Shown one piece after another: positions 55,688 to 64,000 of a stretch of DNA of 64,000 bases; position 1 is the stretch's first letter, and the number at the start of each line of letters is the position of its first letter. Below the pieces are notes generated by a model. It was not told the origin of the DNA and searched no databases. It saw only the letters and a program-made list of their open reading frames with translations. Source of the stretch: Pseudomonas helvetica (GTDB taxonomy: Bacteria > Pseudomonadota > Gammaproteobacteria > Pseudomonadales > Pseudomonadaceae); the NCBI RefSeq assembly GCF_039908645.1, contig NZ_CP150917.1:964501-1028500 (forward strand), given 5' to 3'. The position numbers were made by a program, and so were the translations under genes.

Positions 55688-57178
55688 GTGTTCGAGCGTG
55701 AATATTGGCAAGGCCAGGCCGCCGCGCTGCAGTTTCCTACGCAGGCGTTGATTGAGGGCAAACAACGGCCGGCACAGTCCGGGCAAACCTTCGCCGCGAT
55801 CAACCCGGCCACCGGCGCAGTGCTGGCCGAGGTGGCGGCGTGCGGTAATGCAGACGTCGATGCGGCGGTGATCAGCGCACGACAGGCGTTTGAGTCGGGC
55901 GTCTGGTCGGCGCGTTCGCCCGGCGAGCGTAAACAGGTGTTGCTACGGTTGGCCGAGCTGATCATGGCCAACCGCGAAGAACTGGCGCTGCTCGATTCGC
56001 TGAACATGGGCAAACCGGTGATGGACGCCTACACCATCGATGTGCCAGGCGCCGCCGGGGTGTTTCGCTGGTACGCCGAAAGCCTCGACAAACTCTACGA
56101 CCAGATCGCCCCGAGTGCGCAGAACGTGCTGGCGACCATCACCCGCGAAGCCCTTGGCGTGGTGGCCGCCGTGGTGCCGTGGAATTTTCCGCTGGACATG
56201 GCCGCGTGGAAACTTGCGCCGGCGCTGGCCGCCGGCAATTCGGTGATCCTCAAACCGGCCGAGCAATCACCGTTCTCCGCCTTGCGTCTGGGCGAGCTGG
56301 CGCTGGAAGCGGGTGTGCCGCCAGGCGTGCTGAACGTGCTGCCGGGCCTCGGCGAACAGGCCGGCAAGGCCTTGGGGTTGCACCCGGACATCGATTGCCT
56401 GGTGTTTACCGGATCCACCGAAGTCGGCAAATATTTCATGCAGTACTCGGCGCAGTCGAACCTCAAACAGGTATGGCTGGAGTGCGGCGGCAAGAGCGCC
56501 AATCTGGTGTTCGCCGACTGTCAGGACCTCGATCTGGCGGCGCAGAAAGCTGCGTTCGGGATCTTCTTCAATCAGGGCGAAGTCTGCTCGGCCAACTCGC
56601 GGCTGCTGGTGGAGCGCTCGATCCATGACGAGTTTGTCGAGCGCCTCATGGTCCAGGTCGAACGCTGGCAGCCGGGTGATCCGCTGGACTCGTCGAGCAC
56701 TGCCGGGGCGATTGTCGATAGCCGGCAAACGGCGCGAATCATGAAGTTCATCCAGCAGGCTGAACGCCAGGGTGCGAAGCGTGTGTGCGGTGGCCAGCAG
56801 TCGATTATCAACGGCTCGGACAACTTCATTCAGCCGACGATTTTTACCGGCGTGACGGCGGACATGCCGCTGTTTCACGATGAAGTGTTCGGCCCGGTCT
56901 TGGCCGTCACGGCGTTCGATGACGAAGCCAGCGCACTGCAACTGGCCAACGACAGCGTCTATGGTTTGGCTGCATCGTTGTGGACCGATGACCTCAACCG
57001 CGCCCACCGCGTGGCGCGGCAATTGCGCGCCGGGACGGTGTCGGTCAACAGCGTCGATGCGCTCGACGTAACGGTGCCTTTTGGCGGCGGCAAGCAGTCC
57101 GGTTTTGGCCGTGACCTGTCGCTGCACTCATTCGATAAATACACCCAGTTGAAGACCACCTGGTTTCAACTGCGCTGA
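55688..57178 (+). CDS. Aldehyde dehydrogenase, PuuC-like
   Basis: The 496-residue NAD(P)-dependent dehydrogenase has the cofactor segment VVPWNFPLDMAAWKLAPALA, the general base Glu in LECGGKSANLV and catalytic Cys in NQGEVCSANSRL. The closest type by feel is gamma-glutamyl-gamma-aminobutyraldehyde dehydrogenase. GTG 55688 has AAGGAG 9 nt before it. With the following aminotransferase it makes a typical amine-to-acid route: transamination to an aldehyde, then oxidation. Confidence 0.9.
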   Translation: MFEREYWQGQAAALQFPTQALIEGKQRPAQSGQTFAAINPATGAVLAEVAACGNADVDAAVISARQAFESGVWSARSPGERKQVLLRLAELIMANREELALLDSLNMGKPVMDAYTIDVPGAAGVFRWYAESLDKLYDQIAPSAQNVLATITREALGVVAAVVPWNFPLDMAAWKLAPALAAGNSVILKPAEQSPFSALRLGELALEAGVPPGVLNVLPGLGEQAGKALGLHPDIDCLVFTGSTEVGKYFMQYSAQSNLKQVWLECGGKSANLVFADCQDLDLAAQKAAFGIFFNQGEVCSANSRLLVERSIHDEFVERLMVQVERWQPGDPLDSSSTAGAIVDSRQTARIMKFIQQAERQGAKRVCGGQQSIINGSDNFIQPTIFTGVTADMPLFHDEVFGPVLAVTAFDDEASALQLANDSVYGLAASLWTDDLNRAHRVARQLRAGTVSVNSVDALDVTVPFGGGKQSGFGRDLSLHSFDKYTQLKTTWFQLR

Positions 57179-57199
57179 CAATAAAAAGGAGAACTGGCG

Positions 57200-58570
57200 A
57201 TGACCACCCCACGTGAAACCCGCGACTATCAGGCCGCCGATGCTGCGCATCACATCCACGCGTTCGTCGATCAGAAAGCCCTCAACGACGAAGGGCCACG
57301 GGTGATGGTCCGTGGCGACCGCCTGCACCTGTGGGACAACGACGGTCGGCGTTATCTGGATGGCATGTCCGGGCTGTGGTGCACCAACCTCGGTTACGGG
57401 CGCAAGGATCTGGCCGCCGCAGCGAGCCGGCAACTGGAGCAGTTGCCGTACTACAACATGTTTTTCCACACCACCCACCCGCAGGTGATTGAGCTCTCCG
57501 AGCTGTTGTTCAGCCTGCTGCCGGGGCACTACAGCCACGCGATCTACACCAACTCCGGCTCTGAGGCCAACGAGGTGCTGATCCGCACGGTACGGCGCTA
57601 CTGGACGATCCTCGGCAAGCCCGAGAAGAAAGTCATGATCGGCCGCTGGAACGGTTACCACGGCTCGACCCTGGCCGCGACGGCGCTGGGCGGGATGAAG
57701 TTCATGCACGAAATGGGCGGGATGATTCCGGACATCGCGCACATCGACGAACCGTATTTTTTCGCCCACGAAGGCAACCTCACGCCCGCCGAATTTGGTC
57801 TGCGGGCGGCGCAGCAACTCGAAGAGAAGATTCTTGAATTGGGCGCCGACAAGGTCGCCGGGTTCATCGCCGAGCCGTTCCAGGGCGCTGGCGGGATGAT
57901 CTTTCCGCCAGAGAGCTACTGGCCGGAAATTCAGCGGATCTGCCGCAAATACGACGTGCTGCTGTGCGCCGATGAAGTGATCGGCGGCTTCGGGCGCACC
58001 GGTGAATGGTTCGCCCACGAGCACTTCGGTTTCGAGCCTGACACCTTGTCCATCGCCAAGGGCCTGACCTCGGGTTATATCCCCATGGGCGGGTTGGTTC
58101 TGTCGAAAAAAATGGCCCAGGTGTTGGTGGAGCAGGGCGGGGTATTCGCCCATGGCCTGACCTATTCCGGGCACCCGGTCGCGGCGGCGGTGGCCATCGC
58201 CAACCTCAAGGCCTTGCGCGATGAAGGCGTGGTCACACGGGTCAAGGACGACATCGGCCCGTACCTGCAGAAATGCTTGCGCGAAGTGTTCGGCAATCAC
58301 CCGTTGGTCGGTGATATCCAGGGCGTGGGCATGGTCGCGGCCTTGCAATTGGCCGAGGACAAAACCAGCCGCAAACGCTTCGCCAACGAGAACGACATCG
58401 CCTGGCGCTGCCGTACGATTGGCTTCGAAGAAGGGGTGATCATTCGCTCCACACTCGGCCGGATGATCATGGCTCCGGCGCTGATTGCCACGCGTGAAGA
58501 AGTGGATGAACTGGTCGGCAAAACCTTGCGCGCGGTGAATCGTACGGCGCAGGAATACGGCCGGCTCTGA
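57200..58570 (+). CDS. Class III (omega) aminotransferase, SpuC-like
   Basis: The 456-residue PLP enzyme has the TNSGSEANEVLIRTVRRYW phosphate-binding block (about 113-131), the Asp of CADEVIGGFGRTG and Schiff-base Lys in LSIAKGLTSGYIPMG. Such enzymes transfer terminal amino groups of polyamines or omega-amino acids to pyruvate or 2-oxoglutarate. Substrate is unknown. It lies 21 bp after the aldehyde dehydrogenase gene with AAAGGAG before its ATG. Confidence 0.92.
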   Translation: MTTPRETRDYQAADAAHHIHAFVDQKALNDEGPRVMVRGDRLHLWDNDGRRYLDGMSGLWCTNLGYGRKDLAAAASRQLEQLPYYNMFFHTTHPQVIELSELLFSLLPGHYSHAIYTNSGSEANEVLIRTVRRYWTILGKPEKKVMIGRWNGYHGSTLAATALGGMKFMHEMGGMIPDIAHIDEPYFFAHEGNLTPAEFGLRAAQQLEEKILELGADKVAGFIAEPFQGAGGMIFPPESYWPEIQRICRKYDVLLCADEVIGGFGRTGEWFAHEHFGFEPDTLSIAKGLTSGYIPMGGLVLSKKMAQVLVEQGGVFAHGLTYSGHPVAAAVAIANLKALRDEGVVTRVKDDIGPYLQKCLREVFGNHPLVGDIQGVGMVAALQLAEDKTSRKRFANENDIAWRCRTIGFEEGVIIRSTLGRMIMAPALIATREEVDELVGKTLRAVNRTAQEYGRL

Positions 58571-58596
58571 GATTGCTGGAAGGTCCTGCGGACCTT

Positions 58597-58687
58597 ATCG
58601 CGGGCAAGCCTTGCTCCTACAGATTTGTAGTCGATCACACCTGCGTGGTTCGACACACAACCTGTAGAAGCAAGGCTTGCCCGCGAT
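58597..58687. repeat. REPIN (GTAGGAGCAAGG class)
   Basis: ATCGCGGGCAAGCCTTGCTC and its inverted partner (GAAGCAAGGCTTGCCCGCGA) flank a 45-bp centre, 26 bp after the aminotransferase stop. It divides the enzyme genes from the ABC transporter genes. Confidence 0.88.
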
Positions 58688-58967
58688 AGCTATTGCCCGT
58701 TCAGTACACTTCTCACCTCTTGCACCCACCCCGGGCACCTCCGCGCATGGCGCCCATTTGCAGTGCGCGCTACCGAGGTTTTTCTTCATTCGCAGCGACA
58801 TATTTCCTCGTTTTCCTATGGTCTTCCTTGGGCCAACATCAACCTCGCCAGTCAGCCGAACGCTGACCACCTCAAGGTCCATTCAGAGACCGCAGGTAGC
58901 ACCTGTTCCAAGGCCGCTGGCCGTACTGCCCAGGACAAAACTAAATCAACAGCTGTGGGAGTGCTCC
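58688..58967. other. Intergenic region before the ABC binding-protein gene
   Basis: These 280 bp show no gene. Forward frames through it exist only because stops are rare. A promoter for the ABC genes is expected; TGGCGCCCATTTGCA (58747-58761) recalls a sigma-54 site, but the GG-to-GC distance is 9 rather than 10. Confidence 0.4.
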
Positions 58968-59954
58968 ATGATCAAGTCCTTGCTAACCCGTTTCGCTCAA
59001 CCACTCGCGATCACCGCCATCGCTGCCGGGGTCGCCACCAGCGCCCAGGCCGGCACCCTGTCCATCGGCCACACCACGTGGGTCGGTTACGGCACCCTCT
59101 ACCTCGCCCAGGACCTGGGCTACTTCAAGGAGAACGGCCTGAGCGTCGAACTGCCGGTGGTAGAAGAAGCCTCGATGTACATGGCCGCCCAGGCTTCGGG
59201 CCAGTTGTCCGGTTCGGCCTCGACCATCGATGAAGTGCTCAAGTATCGCCCGCAGTTCTGCTTCAAAGCGGTAGCGGCTCTGGATGACAGCCATGGTGGC
59301 GACGGTGTGTTGGTGGGCAAGGACGTCATGAGCCTGCAAGAGCTCAAAGGCAAAGCCGTGGCGGTGAACGAGGGCTCGACCTCGCAGTTCTGGCTCTCCT
59401 ACCTGCTGAAAAAGAACGGCATGAAAATGAGCGACATCACCGTGCAGAACATGACTGCCGACGATGCCGCCACCGCCTTCATCGCCGGTCGCGTACCGGC
59501 CGCCGTGACCTGGGAACCCCATCTGTCGATGGTCCGTGACAAGAAGCAAGGTAAAGTGCTGATCGACAGCAGCACTACTCCCGGCGTGATCGTCGACGTG
59601 GTTGCGCTCAACTGCAACGTCATCGAGAAACAGCCGGAAGACGTCAAAGCCCTGGTCGCCGGTTTGTACAAAGCGGTGAAGTACACCCAGGACCATCCGG
59701 ACGAGGCTTACGCGATCATGGCCAAAGGCGTCGGCGGTTACCTCGCTGATCCGAAGGAACTGGCCGCTGCCGCCAAAGGCGTGCGCTTCTACGATCAGGC
59801 CATGAGCGAAAAACTCCTTGGCTCGCCGGGCAAACCGGGTGACAGCGCAGCGCTGATCAAAATCGCCAATGAAACCGCCAGCGAACTGCAAGGCAAACCC
59901 TACAACGTCAGCCACGATGAACTGGTCGACAACCGTTTCGTCAGCCCGCTGTAG
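58968..59954 (+). CDS. ABC transporter substrate-binding protein, nitrate/sulfonate/taurine type
   Basis: The 328-residue protein has a signal peptide (LAITAIAAGVATSAQA) and the TauA/SsuA-type mature start TLSIGHTTWVGYGTLYLAQDLG. The blocks GQLSGSASTIDEVLKY and GRVPAAVTWEPHLS contact the ligand in this family. Ligand is unknown; context with amine-degrading enzymes suggests an amino or amino-sulfonate compound. GGGAG precedes ATG 58968. The permease gene follows after 9 nt. Confidence 0.9.
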   Translation: MIKSLLTRFAQPLAITAIAAGVATSAQAGTLSIGHTTWVGYGTLYLAQDLGYFKENGLSVELPVVEEASMYMAAQASGQLSGSASTIDEVLKYRPQFCFKAVAALDDSHGGDGVLVGKDVMSLQELKGKAVAVNEGSTSQFWLSYLLKKNGMKMSDITVQNMTADDAATAFIAGRVPAAVTWEPHLSMVRDKKQGKVLIDSSTTPGVIVDVVALNCNVIEKQPEDVKALVAGLYKAVKYTQDHPDEAYAIMAKGVGGYLADPKELAAAAKGVRFYDQAMSEKLLGSPGKPGDSAALIKIANETASELQGKPYNVSHDELVDNRFVSPL

Positions 59955-59963
59955 GAGGTGACC

Positions 59964-60767
59964 ATGTTCAAGCGAAATTCATGGTTGAGCCGCTGCATCA
60001 CGCCCAAGACCGGCTTGCCGGTCAAGGTGATCTGGAGCGCCAGCGGCCTGGCCTGGGTGCTGCTGGTCGGCCTCTGGGCCGGGTTGTCGTACGGCGGCGT
60101 GGTGCCGGGCATGTTCCTGCCGACACCCGGCGCGGTACTCGATGCCGCCGTGCGCCTGGCGCGCGACGGCACACTTGGGGTCCACGTTTGGGCAAGCCTG
60201 GAAGTGGTGATGGTCGGCTTCATCGTCTCGTCGCTGGTGGCGGTGCCGTTGGGGTTGCTGATGGGCAGTTTCCGCATCGTCCAGGCGTTCCTCGAACCGA
60301 TGGTCAACTTCATCCGCTACCTGCCGGTGACCTCGTTTGTGCCGCTGTTCATCCTGTGGATCGGTATCGGTCTGGAGCAGCGGGTCTCGGTGATCATTTT
60401 CGGCGTGTTCTTCCAGCAACTGGTGATGATCGCCGATGTCTCCAAAGGCATCTCCAAGGACCTGATCAACGCCTCGTACACCCTCGGTTCCAATCGCCGC
60501 GATGCGGTGCTGCATGTGATCGCTCCGGCCTCGTTGCCGGGTGTGCTCGACACCTTGCGCGTCACCATGGGCTGGGCCTGGACGTACCTGGTGGTCGCCG
60601 AACTGGTGGCCGCTTCCAGTGGTCTCGGCTACCTGAGCCTCAAAGCCATGCGCGGCTTTCAGGTGGATGTGATCTTTCTGGCGATCGCGATCATCGGCCT
60701 GTTGGGCCTGATCACCGATCAACTGTTCCGTTTTCTTCGACTGAGGATCGCCGCATGGGCTCAGTAA
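59964..60767 (+). CDS. ABC transporter permease, SsuC/TauC type
   Basis: The 267-residue membrane protein has an N-terminal span (IWSASGLAWVLLVGLWAG) and the binding-protein-dependent permease domain. The EAA loop is INASYTLGSNRRDAVLHVIA followed by PASLPG, near 165-190. ATG 59964 has AGGAGG before it. It overlaps the ATPase start by 13 nt. A 536-codon frame running across it in another phase is a shadow. Confidence 0.92.
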   Translation: MFKRNSWLSRCITPKTGLPVKVIWSASGLAWVLLVGLWAGLSYGGVVPGMFLPTPGAVLDAAVRLARDGTLGVHVWASLEVVMVGFIVSSLVAVPLGLLMGSFRIVQAFLEPMVNFIRYLPVTSFVPLFILWIGIGLEQRVSVIIFGVFFQQLVMIADVSKGISKDLINASYTLGSNRRDAVLHVIAPASLPGVLDTLRVTMGWAWTYLVVAELVAASSGLGYLSLKAMRGFQVDVIFLAIAIIGLLGLITDQLFRFLRLRIAAWAQ

Positions 60768-61591
60768 CCGCCGCCAATCATCGTTTCACCACACCCACTG
60801 CAGCGCCGGTGCACGCCGCGCCACGGCTGCAAGTGGACAAGGTCAGCCTGCGTTACCAGAAGCCTGATGGCGGGATTTTTACGGCGCTGGAAAAGGTTTC
60901 GTTCGAAGTGCCGGACCAGCAATTCGCGGTGCTGGTCGGGCCCTCGGGCTGCGGCAAATCCAGCCTGCTGTACCTGACGGCAGGCCTGGCCGAACCCACC
61001 GAAGGCGAGATCTACGTCGGTGGCCAGCACGTCGAAGGCCCCGGCGCGGATCGCGGCATGGTCTTCCAGAGCTACACGCTGTTCCCCTGGCTGACCGTGC
61101 GGCAAAACGTCGAGTTCGGCCTCAAGCGTCGCGGCATGCCGGCGGCCCAGCGCAAGGAAATTGTCGACTACTACGTCAACGAAGTCGGCCTGACCGGCTT
61201 CGCCGACAACTACGCCAAGCAACTCTCCGGCGGCATGATGCAGCGTGTGGCCATCGCCCGGGCTTTGGCCAACGACCCGCAAATCCTGCTGATGGACGAA
61301 CCCTTCGGCGCCCTCGACAGCCAGACCCGTCTGCAAATGCAGCAACTGCTGCTACGGGTCTGGGGCAACAGCAAGAAGACCGTGCTGTTCGTCACCCACG
61401 ACATCGACGAAGCGATTCTGCTCGGCGACCGGGTCTATGTGATGGGCGCGAGACCTGGGCGGATCAAACAGATTCTCGACGTGCCGATCGAGCGTCCACG
61501 CACGCTGGACATGGTCATGAAGCGCTCGTTCATCGAGATGAAGCGAGAGATCTTCGGGTTGCTGCATGACGAGTTGGAGGAGGCGCATTAA
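60755..61591 (+). CDS. ABC transporter ATP-binding protein, SsuB/TauB type
   Basis: The 278-residue ATPase has Walker A GPSGCGKSSLLYL (about 64-76), Q-loop MVFQSYTLFPWLTV, signature LSGGMMQRVAIARAL and Walker B ILLMDEPFGALDS. ATG 60755 (MGSVTAANHRF) is preceded by GAGGA. The last 60 bp (61532-61591), coding for 19 residues IEMKREIFGLLHDELEEAH plus stop, are repeated five more times downstream with a REPIN after each of the first five copies. The last copy ends in TGA rather than TAA. Confidence 0.93.
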   Translation: MGSVTAANHRFTTPTAAPVHAAPRLQVDKVSLRYQKPDGGIFTALEKVSFEVPDQQFAVLVGPSGCGKSSLLYLTAGLAEPTEGEIYVGGQHVEGPGADRGMVFQSYTLFPWLTVRQNVEFGLKRRGMPAAQRKEIVDYYVNEVGLTGFADNYAKQLSGGMMQRVAIARALANDPQILLMDEPFGALDSQTRLQMQQLLLRVWGNSKKTVLFVTHDIDEAILLGDRVYVMGARPGRIKQILDVPIERPRTLDMVMKRSFIEMKREIFGLLHDELEEAH

Positions 61592-62786
61592 TCGCAGTGT
61601 CGCGTCAGACACAAAACCCGTGGCGAGGGAGCTTGCTCCCGCTCGCCAGCGAAGCAGGCGTAAAACCTGCTGACGGGGTTTGCCTGGCAACACGTTTTGG
61701 GGGGCGCTCTGCGCCCCAGCGGGAACAAGCTCCCTCGCCACAAATCGCCACGCATTCCGCCATCAAGCTCATCGAGATGAAGCGAGAGATCTTCGGGTTG
61801 CTGCATGACGAGTTGGAGGAGGCGCATTAATCGCAGTGCTGCATCAGACACAAAACCCGTGGCGAGGGAGCTTGCTCCCGCTCGCCTGCGAAGCAGGCGC
61901 AAAACCTGCTGACGGGGTTTGCCTGGCAACACGTTTTGGGGGGCGCTCTGCGCCCCAGCGGGAGCAAGCTCCCTCGCCACAAATCGCCACGCATTCCGCG
62001 ATCAAATTCATCGAGATGAAGCGAGAGATCTTCGGGTTGCTGCATGACGAATTGGAGGAGGCGCATTAATCGCAGTGTCGCGTCAGACACAAAACCCGTG
62101 GCGAGGGAGCTTGCTCCCGCTCGCCTGCGAAGCAGGCGCAAAACCTGCTGACGGGGTTTGCCTGGCAACACGTTTTGGGGGGCGCTCTTCGCCCCAGCGG
62201 GAGCAAGCTCCCTCGCCACAAATCGCCACGCATTCCGCCATCAAGCTCATCGAGATGAAGCGCGAAATCTTCGGGTTGCTGCATGACGAATTGGAGGAGG
62301 CGCATTAATCGCAGTGCTGCGTCAGACACAAAACCCGTGGCGAGGGAGCTTGCTCCCGCTCGCCTGCGAAGCAGGCGCAAAACCTGCTGACGGGGTTTGC
62401 CTGGCAACACGTTTTGGGGGGCGCTCTTCGCCCCAGCGGGAGCAAGCTCCCTCGCCACAAATCGCCACGCATTCCGCCATCAAATTCATCGAGATGAAGC
62501 GCGAAATCTTCGGGTTGCTGCATGACGAGTTGGAGGAGGCGCATTAATCGCAGTGCTGCGTCAGACACAAAACCCGTGGCGAGGGAGCTTGCTCCCGCTC
62601 GCCTGCGAAGCAGGCGCAAAACCTGCTGGCGGGGTTTGCCTGGCAACACGTTTTGGGGAGCGCTCTGCGCCCCAGCGGGAGCAAGCTCCCTCGCCACAAA
62701 TCGCCACGCATTCCGCCATCAAATTCATCGAGATGAAGCGCGAAATCTTCGGCTTGCTGCATGACGAGTTGGAGGAGGCGCACTGA
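61532..62786. repeat. Tandem array: five 239-bp units of ATPase gene tail plus REPIN
   Basis: The 60-bp gene tail recurs at 61532, 61771, 62010, 62249, 62488 and 62727, exactly 239 bp apart each time. Between tails lie five REPINs of about 123 bp (left arms begin at 61620, 61859, 62098, 62337 and 62576). Each is followed by a 29-bp link (CGCCACGCATTCCGCCATCA-type). The period is not a multiple of three, but every tail keeps its own stop. Tails 1-3 read GCGAGAGATC and tails 4-6 GCGCGAAATC, so the copies have begun to diverge. Confidence 0.95.
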
Positions 62787-62793
62787 TGAGGAC

Positions 62794-64000
62794 TCAGGCG
62801 TCCGTTGTCTCCGGGAGCGGTTCCGGTGCCTGAGCTGAAAAGTTCAGGGTAACCGTGAAGCGATTCTTTTCGGGCGCGACCTCGATGTGCCAGCCCAGTT
62901 TTGCGCAGAGCTGGTGCATCAGTTCGAGCCCGAGGCCGTAACCGAAATCGGTAGATTCCTGATGCTGTTGGGTGTCGCGTATCCGGTTGACGATGCGCAG
63001 TTGCAGCTGTTCGAAGGTGATTTCGACGCTGCCATCGTCGGCATATTGCAAGGCGTTGCGCAGGAAGTTACCCACCACGATGCGGCACGCGGTCAGGGGC
63101 AGCCGGCAAGGCTCGTCGCTAATGCGCAGGATCAATTCGATATCGCGTTTGCCGATCAGGTAGCGATGTTCCTTGATCAGTTCATTGAGCAACTGGCGCA
63201 TGTCGAGCGGTTCTTCGCGCAGCGCTTCCGGGCTCTCGCGGCTCATCCACAACAACGTCTCGGCAATCCGCTGCATGTTCAGCACCGAGCGCTCGATCCG
63301 TTGCAAGGGCGGCGGCAGTTCGCCGCCGGACTGCACGGCGAGCAATTCGACATTGGCCTTGAGCACCGCCAGCGGTGTACGCAGTTCATGGCTGGTGTAG
63401 CGCAGCAGACGCTCTTCACGCAGGCTCGCGGCTTTAACCTGTTGCACGCTGTGGGCCAGCGAATCGGCCAGCACATTGAACTCGCGAAAGATGAAATGCG
63501 GCCGGCCATTCGGCGCCGCGCCGACGCATTCCAGGCGGGTCGACCACTGCGTCAGCCGGCCGAGCGGCCGGACCACCCACCACACCAGCAGGGCGATGAT
63601 GATCAGCGCGGGAATAAACACTGCCAGACCGATCATGCTGATCATCGCCAACTCGTGTTCCAGGTAGGCATCGGACAACGGCGTCTCAACCACGCCACCT
63701 GCTTCATGGTCGTGGTCGGTGCCGTACATATACAGCGTTTTACCGTCGTACAACGGGTGGATCAGGATGGCCGTACCGTCATCCTCGTCGTCGGATTCCA
63801 TGTCACTGAAGAACTGCACGGCGCCGAAGACCAATGTCGGCGTGGTGTCGAGCAGGTCGCGGATGTTCTTCGGCAAGGCCTCCTTGCCGATAGCACTCTT
63901 GACGAAGTAGTTATCGGGTGGCGGGGTCGTCGGGTCCTGCTGGTAATGCCGGGCGAAGTATTGCGCTTCCTCTTCCATCATCGCGCTGGCGGTAAACAGG
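62794..64000 (-). CDS. Sensor histidine kinase, N-terminus outside window
   Basis: The frame is open to the right edge, so the true start is missing; a Met at 63981 is internal. Visible are a periplasmic sensor part (ARHYQQDPTTPPPDNYFVKS), a membrane span (MIGLAVFIPALIIIALLVWWV), a HAMP-like linker and the HisKA phosphorylation site His in YTSHELRTPLAVLKANVELL. The ATPase domain has an N-box NFLRNALQYADDG and a G-box DFGYGLGLELMHQLC. The partner response regulator is presumably beyond the edge. Its end is 7 bp from the tandem array. Confidence 0.9.
   Translation of the reverse strand, partial: LFTASAMMEEEAQYFARHYQQDPTTPPPDNYFVKSAIGKEALPKNIRDLLDTTPTLVFGAVQFFSDMESDDEDDGTAILIHPLYDGKTLYMYGTDHDHEAGGVVETPLSDAYLEHELAMISMIGLAVFIPALIIIALLVWWVVRPLGRLTQWSTRLECVGAAPNGRPHFIFREFNVLADSLAHSVQQVKAASLREERLLRYTSHELRTPLAVLKANVELLAVQSGGELPPPLQRIERSVLNMQRIAETLLWMSRESPEALREEPLDMRQLLNELIKEHRYLIGKRDIELILRISDEPCRLPLTACRIVVGNFLRNALQYADDGSVEITFEQLQLRIVNRIRDTQQHQESTDFGYGLGLELMHQLCAKLGWHIEVAPEKNRFTVTLNFSAQAPEPLPETTDA

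Noticed and set aside
58747..58761. TGGCGCCCATTTGCA as a sigma-54 promoter for the ABC genes
   Set aside because: The GG-to-GC distance is 9 bp instead of 10, which normally abolishes function.
59981..61591. A 536-codon forward frame running through the SsuC-type permease into the ATPase gene
   Set aside because: Only its last 278 codons have ATPase sequence. The first part is an off-frame reading of the permease gene, and a good ribosome-binding site marks the ATG at 60755.
61597..62786. Repeated 77-codon forward and 130-codon reverse frames in the tandem array, which look like a small protein family
   Set aside because: They exist only because the 239-bp DNA unit is repeated. They run through REPIN hairpins, and the period is not a multiple of three.
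61532..62786. CRISPR array
   Set aside because: The spacing is regular but the whole unit, including the parts between repeats, is nearly identical. CRISPR spacers would differ, and no cas genes are present.

Overview
The window reads as chromosomal DNA of a Pseudomonas of the P. fluorescens group. It is GC-rich and carries many REP/REPIN palindromes built on the GGCGAGGGAGCTTGCTCCC and GTAGGAGCAAGGCTTGCC cores typical of that group. From memory, its housekeeping gene order follows P. aeruginosa PA4668 to PA4655 and PA4647 to PA4626. No rRNA, tRNA, CRISPR array, prophage or insertion sequence was recognised.

Layout. Positions 1-7046 hold lolB (cut by the left edge) and a TPR lipoprotein gene, divergent from a tightly coupled run hemA-prfA-prmC-moeB-murI. 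Next are a PagL-type lipid A deacylase and a YkgJ-type Cys-cluster protein. Positions 8093-13451 are a probable light-response block on the minus strand: a renalase-like flavoprotein, a DUF523/DUF1722 protein, a MerR-type LitR-like regulator, the photolyase phrB and an SDR. Its promoter carries paired TGTACA boxes. A TIGR01777 epimerase, hemH, uraA/upp, hpt and a WbuC-like cupin gene follow.

Positions 19079-31275 are a hydroxyproline catabolism and uptake island, all on the minus strand. It encodes 4-hydroxyproline epimerase, a three-subunit D-hydroxyproline dehydrogenase, a PAS-AraC regulator, a polar amino-acid ABC transporter, a second proline-racemase-family enzyme with a Ser/Cys active site, the pyrroline deaminase LhpC and the ketoglutarate semialdehyde dehydrogenase LhpG. 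A GntR regulator sits at the upstream end. Near-identical CGTATACG palindromes lie before three of the transcription units. Together these genes would take trans-4-hydroxy-L-proline to 2-oxoglutarate. The island sits between genes that I remember as near neighbours in P. aeruginosa.

Positions 31454-46115 return to core genes: a PA4642-type protein, mqo, YajG-like lipoprotein, small conserved proteins, an acyltransferase, a CPXCG protein, a DUF2007 protein, an SRAP-domain protein with an exchanged Asn/His pair, a dCache chemoreceptor, an M48 lipoprotein protease, a GDT1-family Mn exporter behind a yybP-ykoY riboswitch, rsmC, hprA and a LysE exporter. Positions 46261-54517 hold an acyl-CoA ligase, the DUF1302/DUF1329 envelope pair and a MalT-type LuxR regulator. 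Positions 54528-61591 hold a LysR regulator, an aldehyde dehydrogenase, a class III aminotransferase and a sulfonate/nitrate-type ABC transporter.

The most unusual structure is at 61532-62786. The last 60 bp of the ABC ATPase gene plus a complete REPIN are repeated as a 239-bp unit, giving six copies of the gene tail and five REPINs. A sensor kinase gene, cut by the right edge, follows 7 bp later on the opposite strand.
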